64,000 bases of DNA, taken from the NCBI GenBank assembly GCA_032173965.1, contig JAVUNC010000006.1:16961528-17025527 (forward strand), written 5' to 3'. Each line of letters starts with the position of its first letter. Within the stretch, counting starts at the first letter, position 1. Under the pieces are notes generated by a model. It searched no databases and was not told the DNA's origin. It saw only the letters and a list, made by a program, of their open reading frames with translations. Both the position numbers and the translations under genes were made by a program. The stretch is from Sitta carolinensis (Eukaryota > Chordata > Aves > Passeriformes > Sittidae). This document shows positions 24,341-36,298 of the stretch, in pieces.

Positions 24341-25790
24341 GGTCCTAGCTGCCTGTTTACCTGCATTTCATTCCCCCCTGCTGCAATTTCTCTTTACGAC
24401 TATACCGACTCCTGTATGAGAAATGCCTTGCTACTGCTCAGAATTTCAATACGGTGCCTGAGATCTTTCTTGCATTGCAAGTCTCAGAAGATGGTATTAA
24501 TATCCCCCTAATTTCAGACATCTTTACATTTAGCAAAAGTACTACCAGGCAAATTACAAGTGTATTGGTAAATGAAAACATTTGTCATCAAGATCATTTG
24601 AAAGGTGTCCACAATATTCATTTGCTGCACTCATTTGACTTAGCACTCTGTGCTACTTCCATCAGATTTACATAAGATTAAGTCTAGCCTCCTCTTTTAA
24701 AATCCTTGCTTTTATTCAGGCTGCACTGTGTCGTCTCTACATAGCAGGTACCAGAGGCTAGAATATTTACCCTGAGATTTCCAAAATATCAGTAATCTCT
24801 ATCCTGTCACCTGATAATTCCTACTTTACTTTTTGTTGAATCCAGAATGATATTTATGTTTTCTAAACACACTAATTCCAAATTTTTCAAATAGAAACCA
24901 GAAATTTATAACTCATTATAAATAAAGTTTTAAATGCATAGTTTTGCTGTGTTTTTCATTATTTGTAATGCTTGCAGTACTATTTTCTAAATAATCTTCA
25001 AGATTTGATCTAAGGAAGGTTTTTCTATTTTTGTCAGAAGGACTGAATCCTTCAGAGCTTTTTTCCATTTTCTGGTTGTGTTGCTAGTACAAATCAAGGA
25101 ATTAGAATGTAAAAATCACAAAAGTTCAAAAACAAAGATGATTCGTATGGATTTAGCACATTTAGCACATTGTAATAGTGACTGAAAGGTTATAAAGGAA
25201 CTTTTAATCAGATATAAAATTTAGTCTATATAAACTGTATTTCCATAGGATTTGCTGTATTGACCACATACCACATACAGATGTATTACAGTTTGCCTCA
25301 TTTCATGCAGAATTTTATGTGCAAATTTTGTTGCAGTTTGAATAAACTTAAACGACACTTGAAACAGTAAAACTTGATTTATTTTAAAATATTTCTGGAA
25401 CTGATTTTGCAGGGCTCTATCCCTTGTTTGGAGAAGAGCTGAGTGTTGAATAATTTGGGCAGTAAGCAAACTGCATACACAGATTGAGACCACAGAGCTT
25501 TAAATGTGAAATAAGTCTTGCATTTAGCAAATTCACACCTTTCTAAGAGGAATTGTTCTCCAATCAGAACCTCTCTGATGAAAAAAACATGCATTGCAAT
25601 ATTCAGAAAAGGATCACAGTGTGCCTTTAAAATTTCCTGGCCCTTTTAGGCTTTTACAAAGGAGGCTCAGGCAAGGCAGGGGTTTTTTCAGCAAGAGACA
25701 GGGAAGATTCTCCTAGATTCTCTCTGTACCAAGAAATAACACTGAAGCTTTTGTTGGGACTTCAAATCACTAGACTGTGGCACCTGAACT
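24341..25790. other. AT-rich non-coding stretch, nothing recognised
   Basis: No exon, RNA gene or recognisable repeat border was seen in this interval. Confidence 0.6.
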
Positions 25791-25917
25791 TTCCAGTGTC
25801 CAAAAAAAATAACCAATCTCTGTACCTATTTATTTGTAGCACTTCATAATTTCTTCAGAATGCCATGGCAAATCTACTGTGGTATTTTATTCTCTCTCTC
25901 GAAGGAAAACTGAAACC
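25791..25917. repeat. Unrecognised 127-bp repeat, copy 1
   Basis: Aligns without gaps to 27166-27292 over 127 bases. By hand count 109 positions agree (about 86%) and most differences are transitions. The longest shared stretch starts GTAGCACTTCATAATTTC and runs to the CAGAA before the C/T change. Homology stops abruptly at both ends. I do not recognise the family. It may be one copy of an old interspersed repeat or half of a local duplication. Confidence 0.8.
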
Positions 25918-25976
25918 TGGAGACCCATGAGAGGAAAATAAAAATTAAGAGGGAGTATGAACTACAGACAGGGCAC

Positions 25977-25999
25977 AAAAAAAAAAAAAAAAAAAAAAA
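25977..25999. repeat. (A)23 homopolymer
   Basis: Twenty-three adenines preceded by GGGCAC and followed by GAATGAG. It lies 60 bp after copy 1 of the 127-bp repeat, but nothing equivalent follows copy 2. Confidence 0.93.
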
Positions 26000-27165
26000 G
26001 AATGAGATTATTTTATCACACAAATCTAAGATTTTAGAAGAATCTACCGTACACCCTGCTCTCTCCATTGGCTGCTGCTTTTCAGCCTTACTCTTGCCCA
26101 GATATGATGTTGCTGCTCTCCAGATACAGAGCCTTTATTTATGGAGATACAATAATAGTAGAACTCATACCTCTAGGAAGAAGTTGAAGGAAGAAATATT
26201 TTAAAATTACTTAAAATATCAGGTAGTAGCAGGACTCAGTTATAATGATAATCCTTTCTCTAGGGAGTCCTTGGTGGTGAGAATAGCTGCTGTAGTGTCT
26301 TAGGGCAAACAAGATTTTCAGTCTTTCAAAATGAGTGCTTTATTTTTCATTATCAAGATTTTCCTCTTATTTTTTTGCAGTAGTCTGAGTGTATATTTTG
26401 AAATTTTCAGTTTTGTTGTTTAGCACTTATTCTGGCAAAACTACAATGGATTGGCCATTCATTTCAAAAATATTTCATTGTGCAATTTGTGAGAACTCAG
26501 AGAATCACATTCAACAGTCAGAGGCATCTGGTTGGAACAGGTGTTACAGAATAATTATAATCCTACCTTGATTAAAACTGTTGGGGTTTTTTACCACCAC
26601 CCTCCAGTTATGCATGATAAGTATCCAAATGATAAAATGTATAGAGTCAGAAGTAACAATCTTCTATATAAGAAATAAAGAGGTATTGTCAGGAAAATAT
26701 CAGGAATAATCAAGCTTGTGAACAAAAAATATTTGCTTTTTAGGGAGTAAGATTTTCACAAAATCTTCCTCTATTCATAGATTTGCTGGGAAATTCAGGT
26801 TTGTTTCTAACAGCTTGGTTTCACAGCTCATTTTCAAAACAGCTTTCACATGAAGAAAAAAATTGAATATGAAATAAAAATTACTTTAATCAATATTGAT
26901 CACATTGTAACAGTTGAGTAAGGGAGATTGAAGCCTAGTTTAACGCAATATAAAGTCTTTATTCTTTTTTCAAAGATATAAGCAATAAAAGCACTAAGAT
27001 CAAATATGTAGCTAATGTTAGAAAATTCTGATCTTCCCCCAGTCTTAAGGTGACTACATACACTGGCTACCTCATTTTGTATTGGTTTGGACCAACTTAA
27101 AACTTCATAAAGGAAACTGATTTTAAGAAAATTCAGAGGTCCCATTCAGTGAATTCAGTATCCCC

Positions 27166-27292
27166 TTCCAGTATCTGAAGAAAATAACCGATCTCTGTAC
27201 TTATTTGTCTGTAGCACTTCATAATTTCTTCAGAACGCCATGGCAAATCTACTATGGCATTTTATCGTGTGTCTGAAAGGAAAACTGTAACC
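27166..27292. repeat. Unrecognised 127-bp repeat, copy 2
   Basis: Same-orientation partner of 25791-25917, with starts 1375 bp apart. It has equal length, no gaps and 18 mismatches by hand count, five of them clustered near its 3' end where copy 1 has a CT-repeat. Neither copy has an open frame resembling a known protein. Confidence 0.8.
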
Positions 27293-27639
27293 TTAGCAGT
27301 TTCAGTACTGTCACAAGGCAATCCGTGGGCTCTGTGCCACTGAAGTGGGGACAACAGTTTTCATGACAGCTGTTATCTAATGTCTTAGGGGGCTTTTTCT
27401 TAGATCAGGAGGGGTAGAGAAATGTGTTATCCACCGAGGTAGGACTTTGCTTCTGTCCACACCCTCCAGCATGGCAACCAAAAACAGATGGGAAGCTTTA
27501 GCAGCTGTAACACCCACAGGCAAGGTCTGGCAGAAAAAACTGTAGCAGTAGCACACAACAGACAGGGCAAGAGCAGACTCTCTGTTAAGGGGCACTGAGG
27601 CACCCACTTGATGGCCTGAGAGGGAGCCCTAAGTGTTTC

Positions 27640-27850
27640 TCCTGAAGAGATCCTGGTTGGTCACAACGGAGAAATTTTTCACAAAGACAATGATCAGCCA
27701 TTGGAATAGTGTCCCAAGGGAGTGATGAGTTCCCTAACATTGGACAATTTTAAGATTCAGACAGACAGGGTGCTAGACCATCTTTTAGGGAGAAAGGCTG
27801 GAACAAAGGATCCTTGAGATTCCTTCTAACCAGGTATTCTATGACTATTA
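27640..27850 (+). mobile_element. CR1 LINE 3' end fragment
   Basis: The order of phrases follows a CR1 3' terminal region: GAGAAATTTTTCACAAAG, ATTGGAATAGTGTCCCAAGGGAG, CAGACAGGGTGCTAGACCATC, GGATCCTTGAGATTCCTTCTAACC, then TATTCTATGACTATT, corresponding to the terminal ATTCTATG 8-mers that mark CR1 ends. It is 5' truncated, as usual for CR1. The 5' border is uncertain; sequence back to about 27400 might belong to it, but I could not confirm this. Confidence 0.82.
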
Positions 27851-28130
27851 GATAGGGAAAGTAAAATAAAGGCAAGTCTGTTTCATACATGATCTGTCTT
27901 TACTTTCTATAGATTATTAAATATGAGGCAGCAACTAGGTTTTACTGAAAAACCGCATTTTCCAACTCAATTGAAAAAAATGCAGGAAAAAAAACTCTTC
28001 AAAGAGGGTGGCAATTACTATTTCCATTCCCAGAAAAGAATGAACAGGAAAAACTGGGTATTACAAATAAAATTGCAAAAACCGGCAAAACAAATGCACT
28101 TTAACACATTTTACAGTTTTACAGCCGTTT

Positions 28131-28250
28131 ACAGAATCACCTAGATTGGAAAAGACCTTTGAGATCTTCAAGTCCATCCAGTCCTTCAGCTACGGTACTG
28201 GAGTTTTGTAGGGCTGAACCTTGTTCCTGAACCAACCCCACTGACTTTAA
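28131..28250 (-). mobile_element. CR1 LINE 3' tail fragment
   Basis: ACAGAATCACCTAGATTGG followed by AAAAGACCTTTGAGATCTTC and AAGTCCATCCAGTCC is the reverse complement of the CR1 3' end (usual form GAATCATTAGGTTGGAAAAGACC...). Only about 120 bp remain before similarity is lost around the phrase CTGAACCAACCCCA. It points towards the CR1 at 27640-27850, so the two tails are convergent. Confidence 0.85.
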
Positions 28251-28827
28251 TTTGGTTTGTTCTTTCAGAAAAGCAGACAAGGCTCAGGTGGATTATGGCC
28301 TGGTTTTCAATGGTTTCATGGACTTGCAATTCCAACTGAAATCATCTGAACTGAACTGTCTTGATGAGTAAAATGAGACCAGAGGTTGAATTACTGTTTA
28401 TGTCATCTGTCCATAATATAACATTGACAGACAAGAATTCATCCTACCCCCTCAGTCAGGCAAAGTTAGATACAACTGAGCATAAAATATACTGAGTAAA
28501 AAGTGAATGAGGACCATCAAGCACTGGGGTGTTCTCTCTCCTAGCACAAGACAATTATGCAAGATAAGCTTCTTGAGAATCAATATTTGACCTGTATTTG
28601 TAGATTTGACTCTGAGACATAGGATTACACAATCTTGGCAGATTTTCATTTTAATTACATTTATTTATTTATTTTAGGGGTTAGCAGCTTTTTTGGCATC
28701 GTGGACAGTAGTTATCCAGATGGTTGTCTGTTGTAAGGTCAAGCCAAATAAACAAAAGGACTTTTATGCATTCCTTCCATGAAAGCTAAATGGTGCCAGT
28801 ACTAATGTTTCTATTTTGATATATGGG

Positions 28828-28865
28828 GTGTGTGTGTGTGTGTGTTTGTGTGTATGTGTGTGTGT
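28828..28865. repeat. Imperfect (GT)n microsatellite
   Basis: About 38 bp of alternating G and T, interrupted by TTT and TAT. Alternating purine-pyrimidine sequence of this type can adopt Z-DNA. Confidence 0.95.
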
Positions 28866-28946
28866 AGTATAAGACCATAAAACTGAGTTACTTCTGGGGA
28901 AGTTTAATTTATACTGAAATTGCAAAATAAATTACATATTCAAAAA

Positions 28947-29078
28947 AATATTCTGTGTTGCAAAGGACCCCTGAGGATCACCAAGTACAGTTCCTAAATG
29001 AAAGGTAGGTGCTGGGATTGAACCCACAACCCTGCTGTTATTAGCACCCAGCTCTAACCAACTGAATGAGTCTCAGGG
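28947..29078 (-). mobile_element. tRNA-Ile-derived SINE with CR1-like tail (TguSINE1-type)
   Basis: On the minus strand the head reads CATTCAGTTGGTTAGAGC, then GGGTGCTAATAACAGCAGGG, then TTGTGGGTTCAATCCC. These correspond to the D-arm, the anticodon arm (anticodon AAT) and the T-arm/B box of tRNA-Ile. The B-box complement lies at 29014-29025, with the expected GGTTCGA changed to GGTTCAA by CpG decay. After the head comes TTGGTGATCCTCAGGGGTCC and an AGAATATT end, a CR1-X-like 3' tail. This head-tail design is what has been described for passerine TguSINE1, a SINE mobilised by CR1 machinery. A functional tRNA gene is ruled out by the lost acceptor stem and the mutated arms. No clear target duplication was seen. 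Confidence 0.8.
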
Positions 29079-31722
29079 TCAATGGACAAATGTGCTTTTT
29101 ACTGCTTTAAAAGCTCTGATCTAATTATACATTATGTTTTGGTACTGTATAATCCTATGAAACAGAAACACAAGGTCTCACACGCTTTATTCTACTGAAG
29201 TAATTTGCTCATAATATTAGCTTTACAAAATGATGTGGTGTTGTAGTGATAACATACTATTCATTCACTCTGATAGAAAGTAGAAATTTTAAAATCCCAT
29301 TACCTATTTTGGCTGTCCAAAGTAAAAATTATTAGAATAATGTCCTATCATTGTACAGATCATTTCTTTAATCATGAAGAAGCAGAGAGAGCAGAGGATC
29401 TTTCTTAATTGCTCTTTATCAAGCTATAGCAAGACCTTATCATCTACACTTGGCCCCATATCCAAGAGCCTACTGCATTCATTCTTTTTGAAGAAATAAT
29501 TATATAATTATTTTGAATCAGAGAAGTAATTTATGAGATGTAAAGTATTCAATTTTCCAAGACTAAAAGTATTTCACTGAAGCCAGTTCTGTTCTACTCA
29601 AAAATGTGCACTCTCATGAGAAGTAAAGGAAAATAAAGAAGAAACGTCTCCCCTTTTTTCTCAGCTAACAGATACAGGGGTCTGAAAAACTGCTTTTCCT
29701 GTTGTAAATATTTGTTTTTCTAACATGAGGAAAAAGGACTGTACGACAAAACACCTAATCTAAAAGTCATTGTCATGTATAATCTACACTTTGCAAAAGG
29801 CAAGCTGCCTTCTCATGCTGGGTGTTGACATGGAATCAGAGATGAGTTCTATTAAGTACAGGAAATAAAGCATGTAATTCCATCTCAGCTTAATGTCACC
29901 TATATCCAACACTCTGTGATGCAATTATCCTTCATTACTCTCAGCCTCTTTGCTTTCTCAGTCTCCACTCTGCTAACGTTCATATTTTTGAGACTAGGGA
30001 GTGAGCTCTTTCAGGAAGCTGATCCAGCTCAAAACTAACCACCAAAAGTAAATGATTAGTAGCAAAGGAAAGGAAACTTACATTTTATGTGACTTACCAT
30101 AACAGAATTCAGTCAATATTTAAATTGAGCAGGTTTTGCCGTTTGATTCATAAGTGGCAAATCAAAATGTACATGTCCCTCGTGTGACTGGCAGCAGAAT
30201 GGACACTGTTCAGCATTTGTGCAAGAACACAAATATACTTTAGCTGTAACCTCCGGTTGTACTTAAAGTTGCTGCAGATTTAGCACAGAAGTTAGGAAAT
30301 ACGGTCATGACTATTCTGGAAAACAACTTTTAAGATAAAATAAAGACTACTGACAACACCACAATCAAGTTTAAAGTGCTTATTCATATCTTGAATGTAT
30401 CTTCTAAAGAATGGTTCTCAGAACTCAGAATAAAATCCAAATTTTATTGAGCGATAATAAAATTTACTGGGACCCTGTTCATTGAATTGCTTAGCATCAA
30501 AACCCTACTGTAAAATGACTTTCAAAATTCATCAAAATATCTGTTTTACAATGATATGAAAAAGTGCTTATTTTAAAGATAAACGGCTTATCAGATTTAA
30601 GCCTATATTTACTTTAGAATATTATCTATTAATCTATTTTTCCCTGTAAACATTTTATAAATGTATTTTGTGTATGAAGCAGCAGAAACAACTTTTATTA
30701 CTATTTTTTGGGTGTCAGTAGGGTTTAAGTTGTTTTCAGTATTACATCTTCCAATGTAACTTTCCTGTTTTCCAGAGAATTTGAACTAAGATAGAAAACA
30801 TCATTTCAAAGTATTTTCTTGCACCTCTACGTAAAGGTAAATTTCTAATAAAATATCTGCATTGCAGGTAGATTAAATTCCAGGTAAAGGGCTCTATGCA
30901 CTTTCTAGTCAGGTAGATCCTAAAATGGAAGCACAAAAGTTTAACTGTAAAAGGTAAATATTTCCCATTTTAAGATGAACTGTAAGTTGCTTTGAAATTT
31001 TATCAGCATGAAATACATTTGTTTGCCTTTAATCTATGTTTGAAAACACCATAAAGAGCAATTAGAATCGGTATTTACCTTCTGTGAAACAATATGTAGT
31101 TTTAGATGTATTTAATAGGTCCTTTATGGATTTTTTTTCATCAATTTAACAACTAATATATCTCAGGAGCTCTAGTAAAATATTTATTCCTGTTAAATTT
31201 TTAAACATCATTTAGTGACAGATTCAATAAAAAATACGCCAACCACTTTTTCAAGGAAGAAACAGTATTTAAATGGGCTCTGTTATTTTCTGCTTACATA
31301 CTTTTAACCAGCAGATATTCACACATTTCTTACACACCTTTTTGTTATTTATATATAATGTCCTATGTAATTAAAATGATGACAATTTCTACTGTAGAAT
31401 TATTTCTAAGAAGATACCAAAATGTTCTGTGTTACATGTATTTATTATATTTATGCAATTGGACATACATGAATAAACTAAAGAATTCTATGCTGCTAAC
31501 AGTTCCTGAAAGTTCTCCCTGGAACAGGATTCAATTTTTCAGTTAAAGATATTGTGCTCTTTTCTGCCATGTACAAATATGATGGTCATTGAATCATCTA
31601 TATATATGTTATAGCAAGGACTGCAGCCTTATTTCAGGACAAATTAAAAAGTCACACAGCAGATAAATCTGAAATACACCATTATCTCTTCCTTCCTGAA
31701 CTAAGCCCCAACAACAACATCA
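29079..31722. other. AT-rich non-coding stretch, no gene recognised
   Basis: No exon, RNA gene or clear transposon. It holds one 20-bp palindrome, listed separately. Confidence 0.6.
29494..29513. repeat. 20-bp perfect palindrome
   Basis: AAATAATTATATAATTATTT is exactly self-complementary with no spacer. It consists only of A and T. Confidence 0.9.
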
Positions 31723-31738
31723 TTTTTTTTTTTTTTTT
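31723..31738. repeat. (T)16 homopolymer
   Basis: Sixteen thymines followed by CCCGAGGAGGACACAG. It could serve as a polypyrimidine tract for the exon-like segment that follows. Confidence 0.9.
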
Positions 31739-31754
31739 CCCGAGGAGGACACAG

Positions 31755-31927
31755 ATTCCTGAAGAGTCAGTTCCTCCCAGAAGCAATCCAGTACCTGTAC
31801 CACACATACTGGAGCACGAACTTTGAACCTGCAGCTGGAAAGAAGCAGTCGCGTGGCTCCAAATGCACCACACCAAACTCTGTGGTTTCACTTCACCTTT
31901 GAATCACGTTTGCCAAGTTTCATCATG
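31755..31927 (+). other. Exon-like segment ending in a strong splice donor (unproven)
   Basis: After a T16 pyrimidine tract and the trinucleotide CAG (31752-31754) the sequence becomes GC-richer for about 170 bp. It ends ATCATG followed by GTAAGT at 31928-31933, an excellent donor consensus. No protein similarity was recognised in any frame, so if it is an exon it is more likely part of a non-coding transcript or untranslated region. Chance combination of donor and acceptor signals is common in 64 kb. Confidence 0.25.
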
Positions 31928-32539
31928 GTAAGTGTCCTTGTCAAGCATTTTGTTTCATTTCAAGCTCTGAAAATGCATCAGTCTCCTGCAAAACACAGTC
32001 TTCTTGCTCACTGCACCCTCCCAGACTTTCCATTTGCTATCAATACAATAAGACTCTTCAATTTGCTGTACTGACATCTAGCGACCTCTGATCTCTTTCC
32101 CTCCCATTTTATACCACAATATCAAATTCCCATAGATAAAAGAGCCTCAGCTGATAATTGTAAAAACTGACTAGACGAGTTTTAGGTGATGGGCATTCTG
32201 AATAGCAAACTCTTCTCTAGGCTTTATACACTCTCTTTCTGTCTCCAAAAGGTGGGACTGCAGAATTCAGGATCAGGAGCAATCTTTTTGGCTAGAGATC
32301 TTTTCCTTTTGTGTCTCAAAGCCAGAGTTGCAAGTCATAAATTTCCCTTCAAAAGGCCTGTGAGGTCATTTAAAACATGTCATTTTCCAGTTGCATGCAT
32401 CTCCAGTTCCTTACACAACTCTAAAGGTCTATTGTCTCAGCTTTTGTGATAGATTAGGCCAGTTGTGACACAACATATGTGAAGGGAATCGTGTCAGGGT
32501 AGAAATTCAGATGTGTTTCTCTCAGGAGCACATTCTTAT

Positions 32540-33200
32540 CCCTTGCATTAAGTATGTTTAATTAGATTAATAGATTCAATTCAGTTGAAATCAGAAGAAA
32601 CCTTTTTCATCATCTCATCTGACTTAATATATATAGCAGAGATCTCTAAATTTCTCCACTCTACCTAGCACTTCTCTAACACCTATCTTCTACAAAGATT
32701 GAGAGTCTTGTCAAGAGACACACTGAATTCAGCATTCTCTTTAATAGTTTGTTCCAGGAGTTAATTAACTCTTCTCTAATCATTTTTAGTTTCAATTTAT
32801 CCAGCATGATATATTGAAAATTTTTTATGTTTTCTCCTGTTAGACCACATGATCCTTTTGTATTCATTTTTCTCCCTCCACACTTATACAGTGCAGTCAT
32901 GCCAACTCTCAAAACTCTTCAATATACTATGCAGAATTATCTCTTTCTATTTCTTGCTGGGAATATTTTTTTTTTTAATTCACTGTATTTCTACTGGTGT
33001 CCGCTTTGAAATGCAAACAGTAGCACTACACAAAGAATTTTAATACAATCTTACCCATCTACAGGGATAAATGTTCCTATCCCTACTCACTAGTCTCTAT
33101 TTACACATCCAATATTATATTATTGCTTTGTGTTATGGCCTTATTTTGAGACCTCTTGTTGAGTTATCTACCCATTATGAATTGTAACACTTTCTGAGAC
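32540..33200 (-). mobile_element. Ancient CR1-like LINE 3' region
   Basis: On the plus strand the text follows the reverse complement of an old CR1 (CR1-L type) 3' region: TTCATCATCTCATCTGACTT, then TAATAGTTTGTTCCAGGAGT, TAATTAACTCTTCTCTAATC and TTTTTAGTTTCAATTTATCC. These parallel the usual ...GGTAGTTTGTTCCAATGGTTAATCACCCT...TTTCTAGTTTGAATTTGTC. It is highly diverged and AT-rich, older than the CR1 at 35.2 kb. The left border is reasonably placed; the right border is vague and may lie anywhere from 33050 to 33400. Confidence 0.65.
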
Positions 33201-35199
33201 ATTGTTTCAGGCTGCAGTAGATGTGGCTTATATTTCTTATGGTTAGGTATATGATTTTAGATTTTTTTGTTAAACATTTTTTCTAATGATTTTAGTCCAT
33301 TTTTTTTTTCATTCAATTTTGTATGCCATGGATTTTTTTATTTCCGTACTTGCCATTGAGTCAATCCTTAGGTCAGTCAAAGAAGCTATGATTGAGTTTT
33401 ATATAGAAACACATTTAGGTTGCATTTGGAAAATAATGCTTTTAAATCTATCAGCTAATCTGTTCAACTTTTTTGTTTTATTAATGCAGTAATAGTTATA
33501 CTTACCATAAGAACAGCGCTCTTTCTTCATATTAATAATGAGATGATAAAAACATAATCAAAAACTTCACGGGAGATTCAGAATTGTATCTAGAAGAGGC
33601 CTCCATTGCCTACAGCAAAGTATGGAATGGATTAAAAGGGCTGCAATGACAAACTGCTGCTTGCTTATGTGGCAAGCAAACATCTGCACACCCATATGAG
33701 CACAAAGGTGCTTAATATTATTTGACTTTAAAGTTATATTCTCTCTAAAAATTCCACTTTTGGCACAAGCTGAATATTTTGCCAGTATAAGCAGATGAGT
33801 ATTTCTTATACCTAAGCCTCCATGAAATGTAGAAATAAGTGTGGACTAACCTGACTGGACTTCAGATGTCTGCAGTACAGATGTTTCATCCAAGCTAGTC
33901 ACTTGTTGTTTCAAGAGCAAAACAGAAATGTTTAGAAAACAGTTTTCTAGTTTACATCAGAAGTCTATGTATGATGAGATGTTCTTTTCTGTTCAATAAT
34001 GAAGAGCCTGGATGATTCTGTCATACAAAGGCATCTACATTTAATTATGAGGAATCCATCTTTAACTGCTACATAGCCTAAATCCTTGAGAGTTGTGATG
34101 TGATTCTTATATTCTCAGTTTATTTACCATAGGTGGATGAAAATATTTATTTAAAGAAGATTCTCATACCTGCTTTTAATTTTTGCTCATAATCTAGAGG
34201 ATTATACTCACAGAAAAATTTAAAGTTGTTTCAGTCCCATCTCCAGTCTGACTGAAGTTATATCTCTTCATATCCAAGATTTTTCCCTGAAAATGAAGGG
34301 AGCTGAGAACTGTGATTTCTTTCAGACTTAGATTTCTTGGACAGTAGTTCGGATTTTGATAGTGTCATATATTTTCTCTCTGTTCCCCAGCTCCTGACAG
34401 TCAAGCAACTGGACATATGGATGTATCTTCATGCAATGCAGGATGGCGATGATACATGATGCCTGGTACATGCAAATTTCCAACTTGAAAGTAATTCAAA
34501 AAGGTAATTAGAGTTAAACAAAGGAAAAAATTTGTCAATCAAACAGATAAAAATACACACACAAATCCAATTCACCATAGTTCCAAACTTAATTGTGCAA
34601 GCTGTTAAAACACTTGCAAAATATTGGTAAACTAAACTCCATTTTACTTTTTATAGCCTCTGCTTTGCTGTGCACATGCTTGTTAGTTCATTTACATAGA
34701 AATGAGTCTCAGAGACATAAAGCTTTTCATTTTCACTGAATACAACTTACAAGCATTATGCATGCTAAATTGGAAAGAGAAAGACTTCTGAAAAAAAGAA
34801 AGTTATATAGCTCTGTGATATATTGAAACAGAATTTTCAATTAAATCTGGAAATTTCCGGGTGTTTGTAAGAAGAGGATCGTGAGTTTCTGCTAGACTTA
34901 AACTGACATCTTACTGAAATGATAGTTTCTATACTGTGATTTACAGAGTCCATAAAGTTACTACATTATTGAAAATACAGAGATGTAAGCCTAACTTCTG
35001 TTAAAGAAGTGAGTTCTATAAAATGATATGCTCACATATATTGTCCTGAAGAAAACATCCCAACACATCTTAAACTTCTTTAGGAGGAATTAAGTGATTC
35101 CTGTGTGATGAGGAAGGCAGCCAGTAAAGGGTGTGTCAGGTCCTTCTCCTGAAGCTGTCCTGACTTATGTAATCCACCAGCAACAAAGAACAGAGTCCA
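33201..35199. other. AT-rich non-coding stretch, nothing recognised
   Basis: No exon, RNA gene or repeat border was seen. The first 200 bp may still belong to the old CR1. Confidence 0.55.
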
Positions 35200-36058
35200 A
35201 TCATAGAAACAGATAGTAGTTTGGCTTGGAAGAGACCTTTAAAGATCACATACCAAGCAGGGCATCTTCAACTGGGTCAGGTTGCTCAGAGTCCAGTCAA
35301 ACCTCACCTTGAATGTTTCCTGGGAGGGCCATCCACCAACTCTCTGGGCAGTCTGTGCCTGTCTCACCACCCTAATTGGAAAAAACTTCTATCTAATATC
35401 TAACCTAATCTCCCTCTTTTTGTTTAAAACCGTTACCTCTTGTGATATCGCAATAGATTTTTCTAAAAAGTTTGTCCCAGTCTTTCCTACAAGGCCTCAC
35501 TTAGATACTGGAGGGATACAATGAGATCACCCCAAAGTCTTCTCTTCTCCAAGCTGAACACTGACTCTCTCAGCTTTTCCTCATAGCAGAGGTTCTCCAT
35601 CCCTCTGATCATCTTTGTGCCCTCCTCTGGAGTCACTGCAGCAGGTCCCTGTCCTCCCTGTGCTGGGCACCCAGAGCCAATGCAGCTCTGCAGGTGGGGT
35701 CTCAGCAGAGCAGAGGGGCAGAATCCCCTCCCTGCCCTGCTGCCCACGCTGCTGTGGGTGCAGCCCAGGACACACTTGGCTCTCTGGGCTGGCAGTGCCC
35801 ATGGCTGGCTCCTGGCCAGCCTCTCACCCAGCAGCACCCCCAAGTCCCTCTGGGCAGGGCTGCTCTCCATCTGTCCATGCCCAGCCTGTGCTGATCCTGG
35901 GGATTGCCCCCACCCAGGTGCAGCACCAGCACCTGGTCTGGGTAAAACTCAGGGGGTTCCCATGGGCACAGTTCTTGAGCTTGCTCAGGTCCCTCTGGAT
36001 GCCATCCCATCCCTTGAATGTATGAACCACACCACACAGCCTGGTGTCCTCAGGCTTG
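35200..36058 (-). mobile_element. CR1 LINE fragment including the ORF2 C-terminus and 3' end
   Basis: The 3' end of the element is at the left: ATCATAGAAACAGATAG then TTTGGCTTGGAAGAGACC matches the complement of the CR1 tail. Within 35487-35870 (minus frame) the residues MIRGMENLCYEEKLRESVFS and LEKRRLWGDLIVSLQYL match the C-terminal CR1 ORF2 signature [32 protein letters not shown]. Upstream, at 35640-36058, the sequence is strongly GC-rich and gives overlapping spurious open frames on both strands; phrases such as TTGCTCAGGTCCCTCTGGAT and CCACACAGCCTGGTGTCC are CR1. It is 5' truncated near 36058 and frame-broken. It is the youngest-looking CR1 in the window. Confidence 0.93.
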
Positions 36059-36298
36059 AGTTGGAGACAAAAGCTTTTTTTAATCCAACCTGTTGGATTA
36101 AAGTTCCATGGCTTTTCTCTTATGCTATGTCTTTGACAGATCATATTTGACAAGTAGTTTTACAGATGCCAGTAAGAGACCAATGCAAGAGAAGAAACAT
36201 GAGGAAATTCTGGTAATCATCTGGTAATGCAGATAGAAACTCAACATTGCTCCTGAACCCTTACACAAGTAAACCAAAGGAAATAAAAACAAGTTTTT

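Noticed and set aside
28990..29078. Possible tRNA-Ile gene on the minus strand
   Set aside because: The acceptor stem is missing, the B box is mutated and a CR1-like tail follows, so it is a SINE head and not a functional tRNA.
35615..36150. Overlapping open frames up to 177 residues on both strands
   Set aside because: They lie inside or just beyond the GC-rich part of a CR1 element, where stops are rare. Only the minus-strand LEKRRLWGDL frame is meaningful, and it is transposon ORF2 debris.
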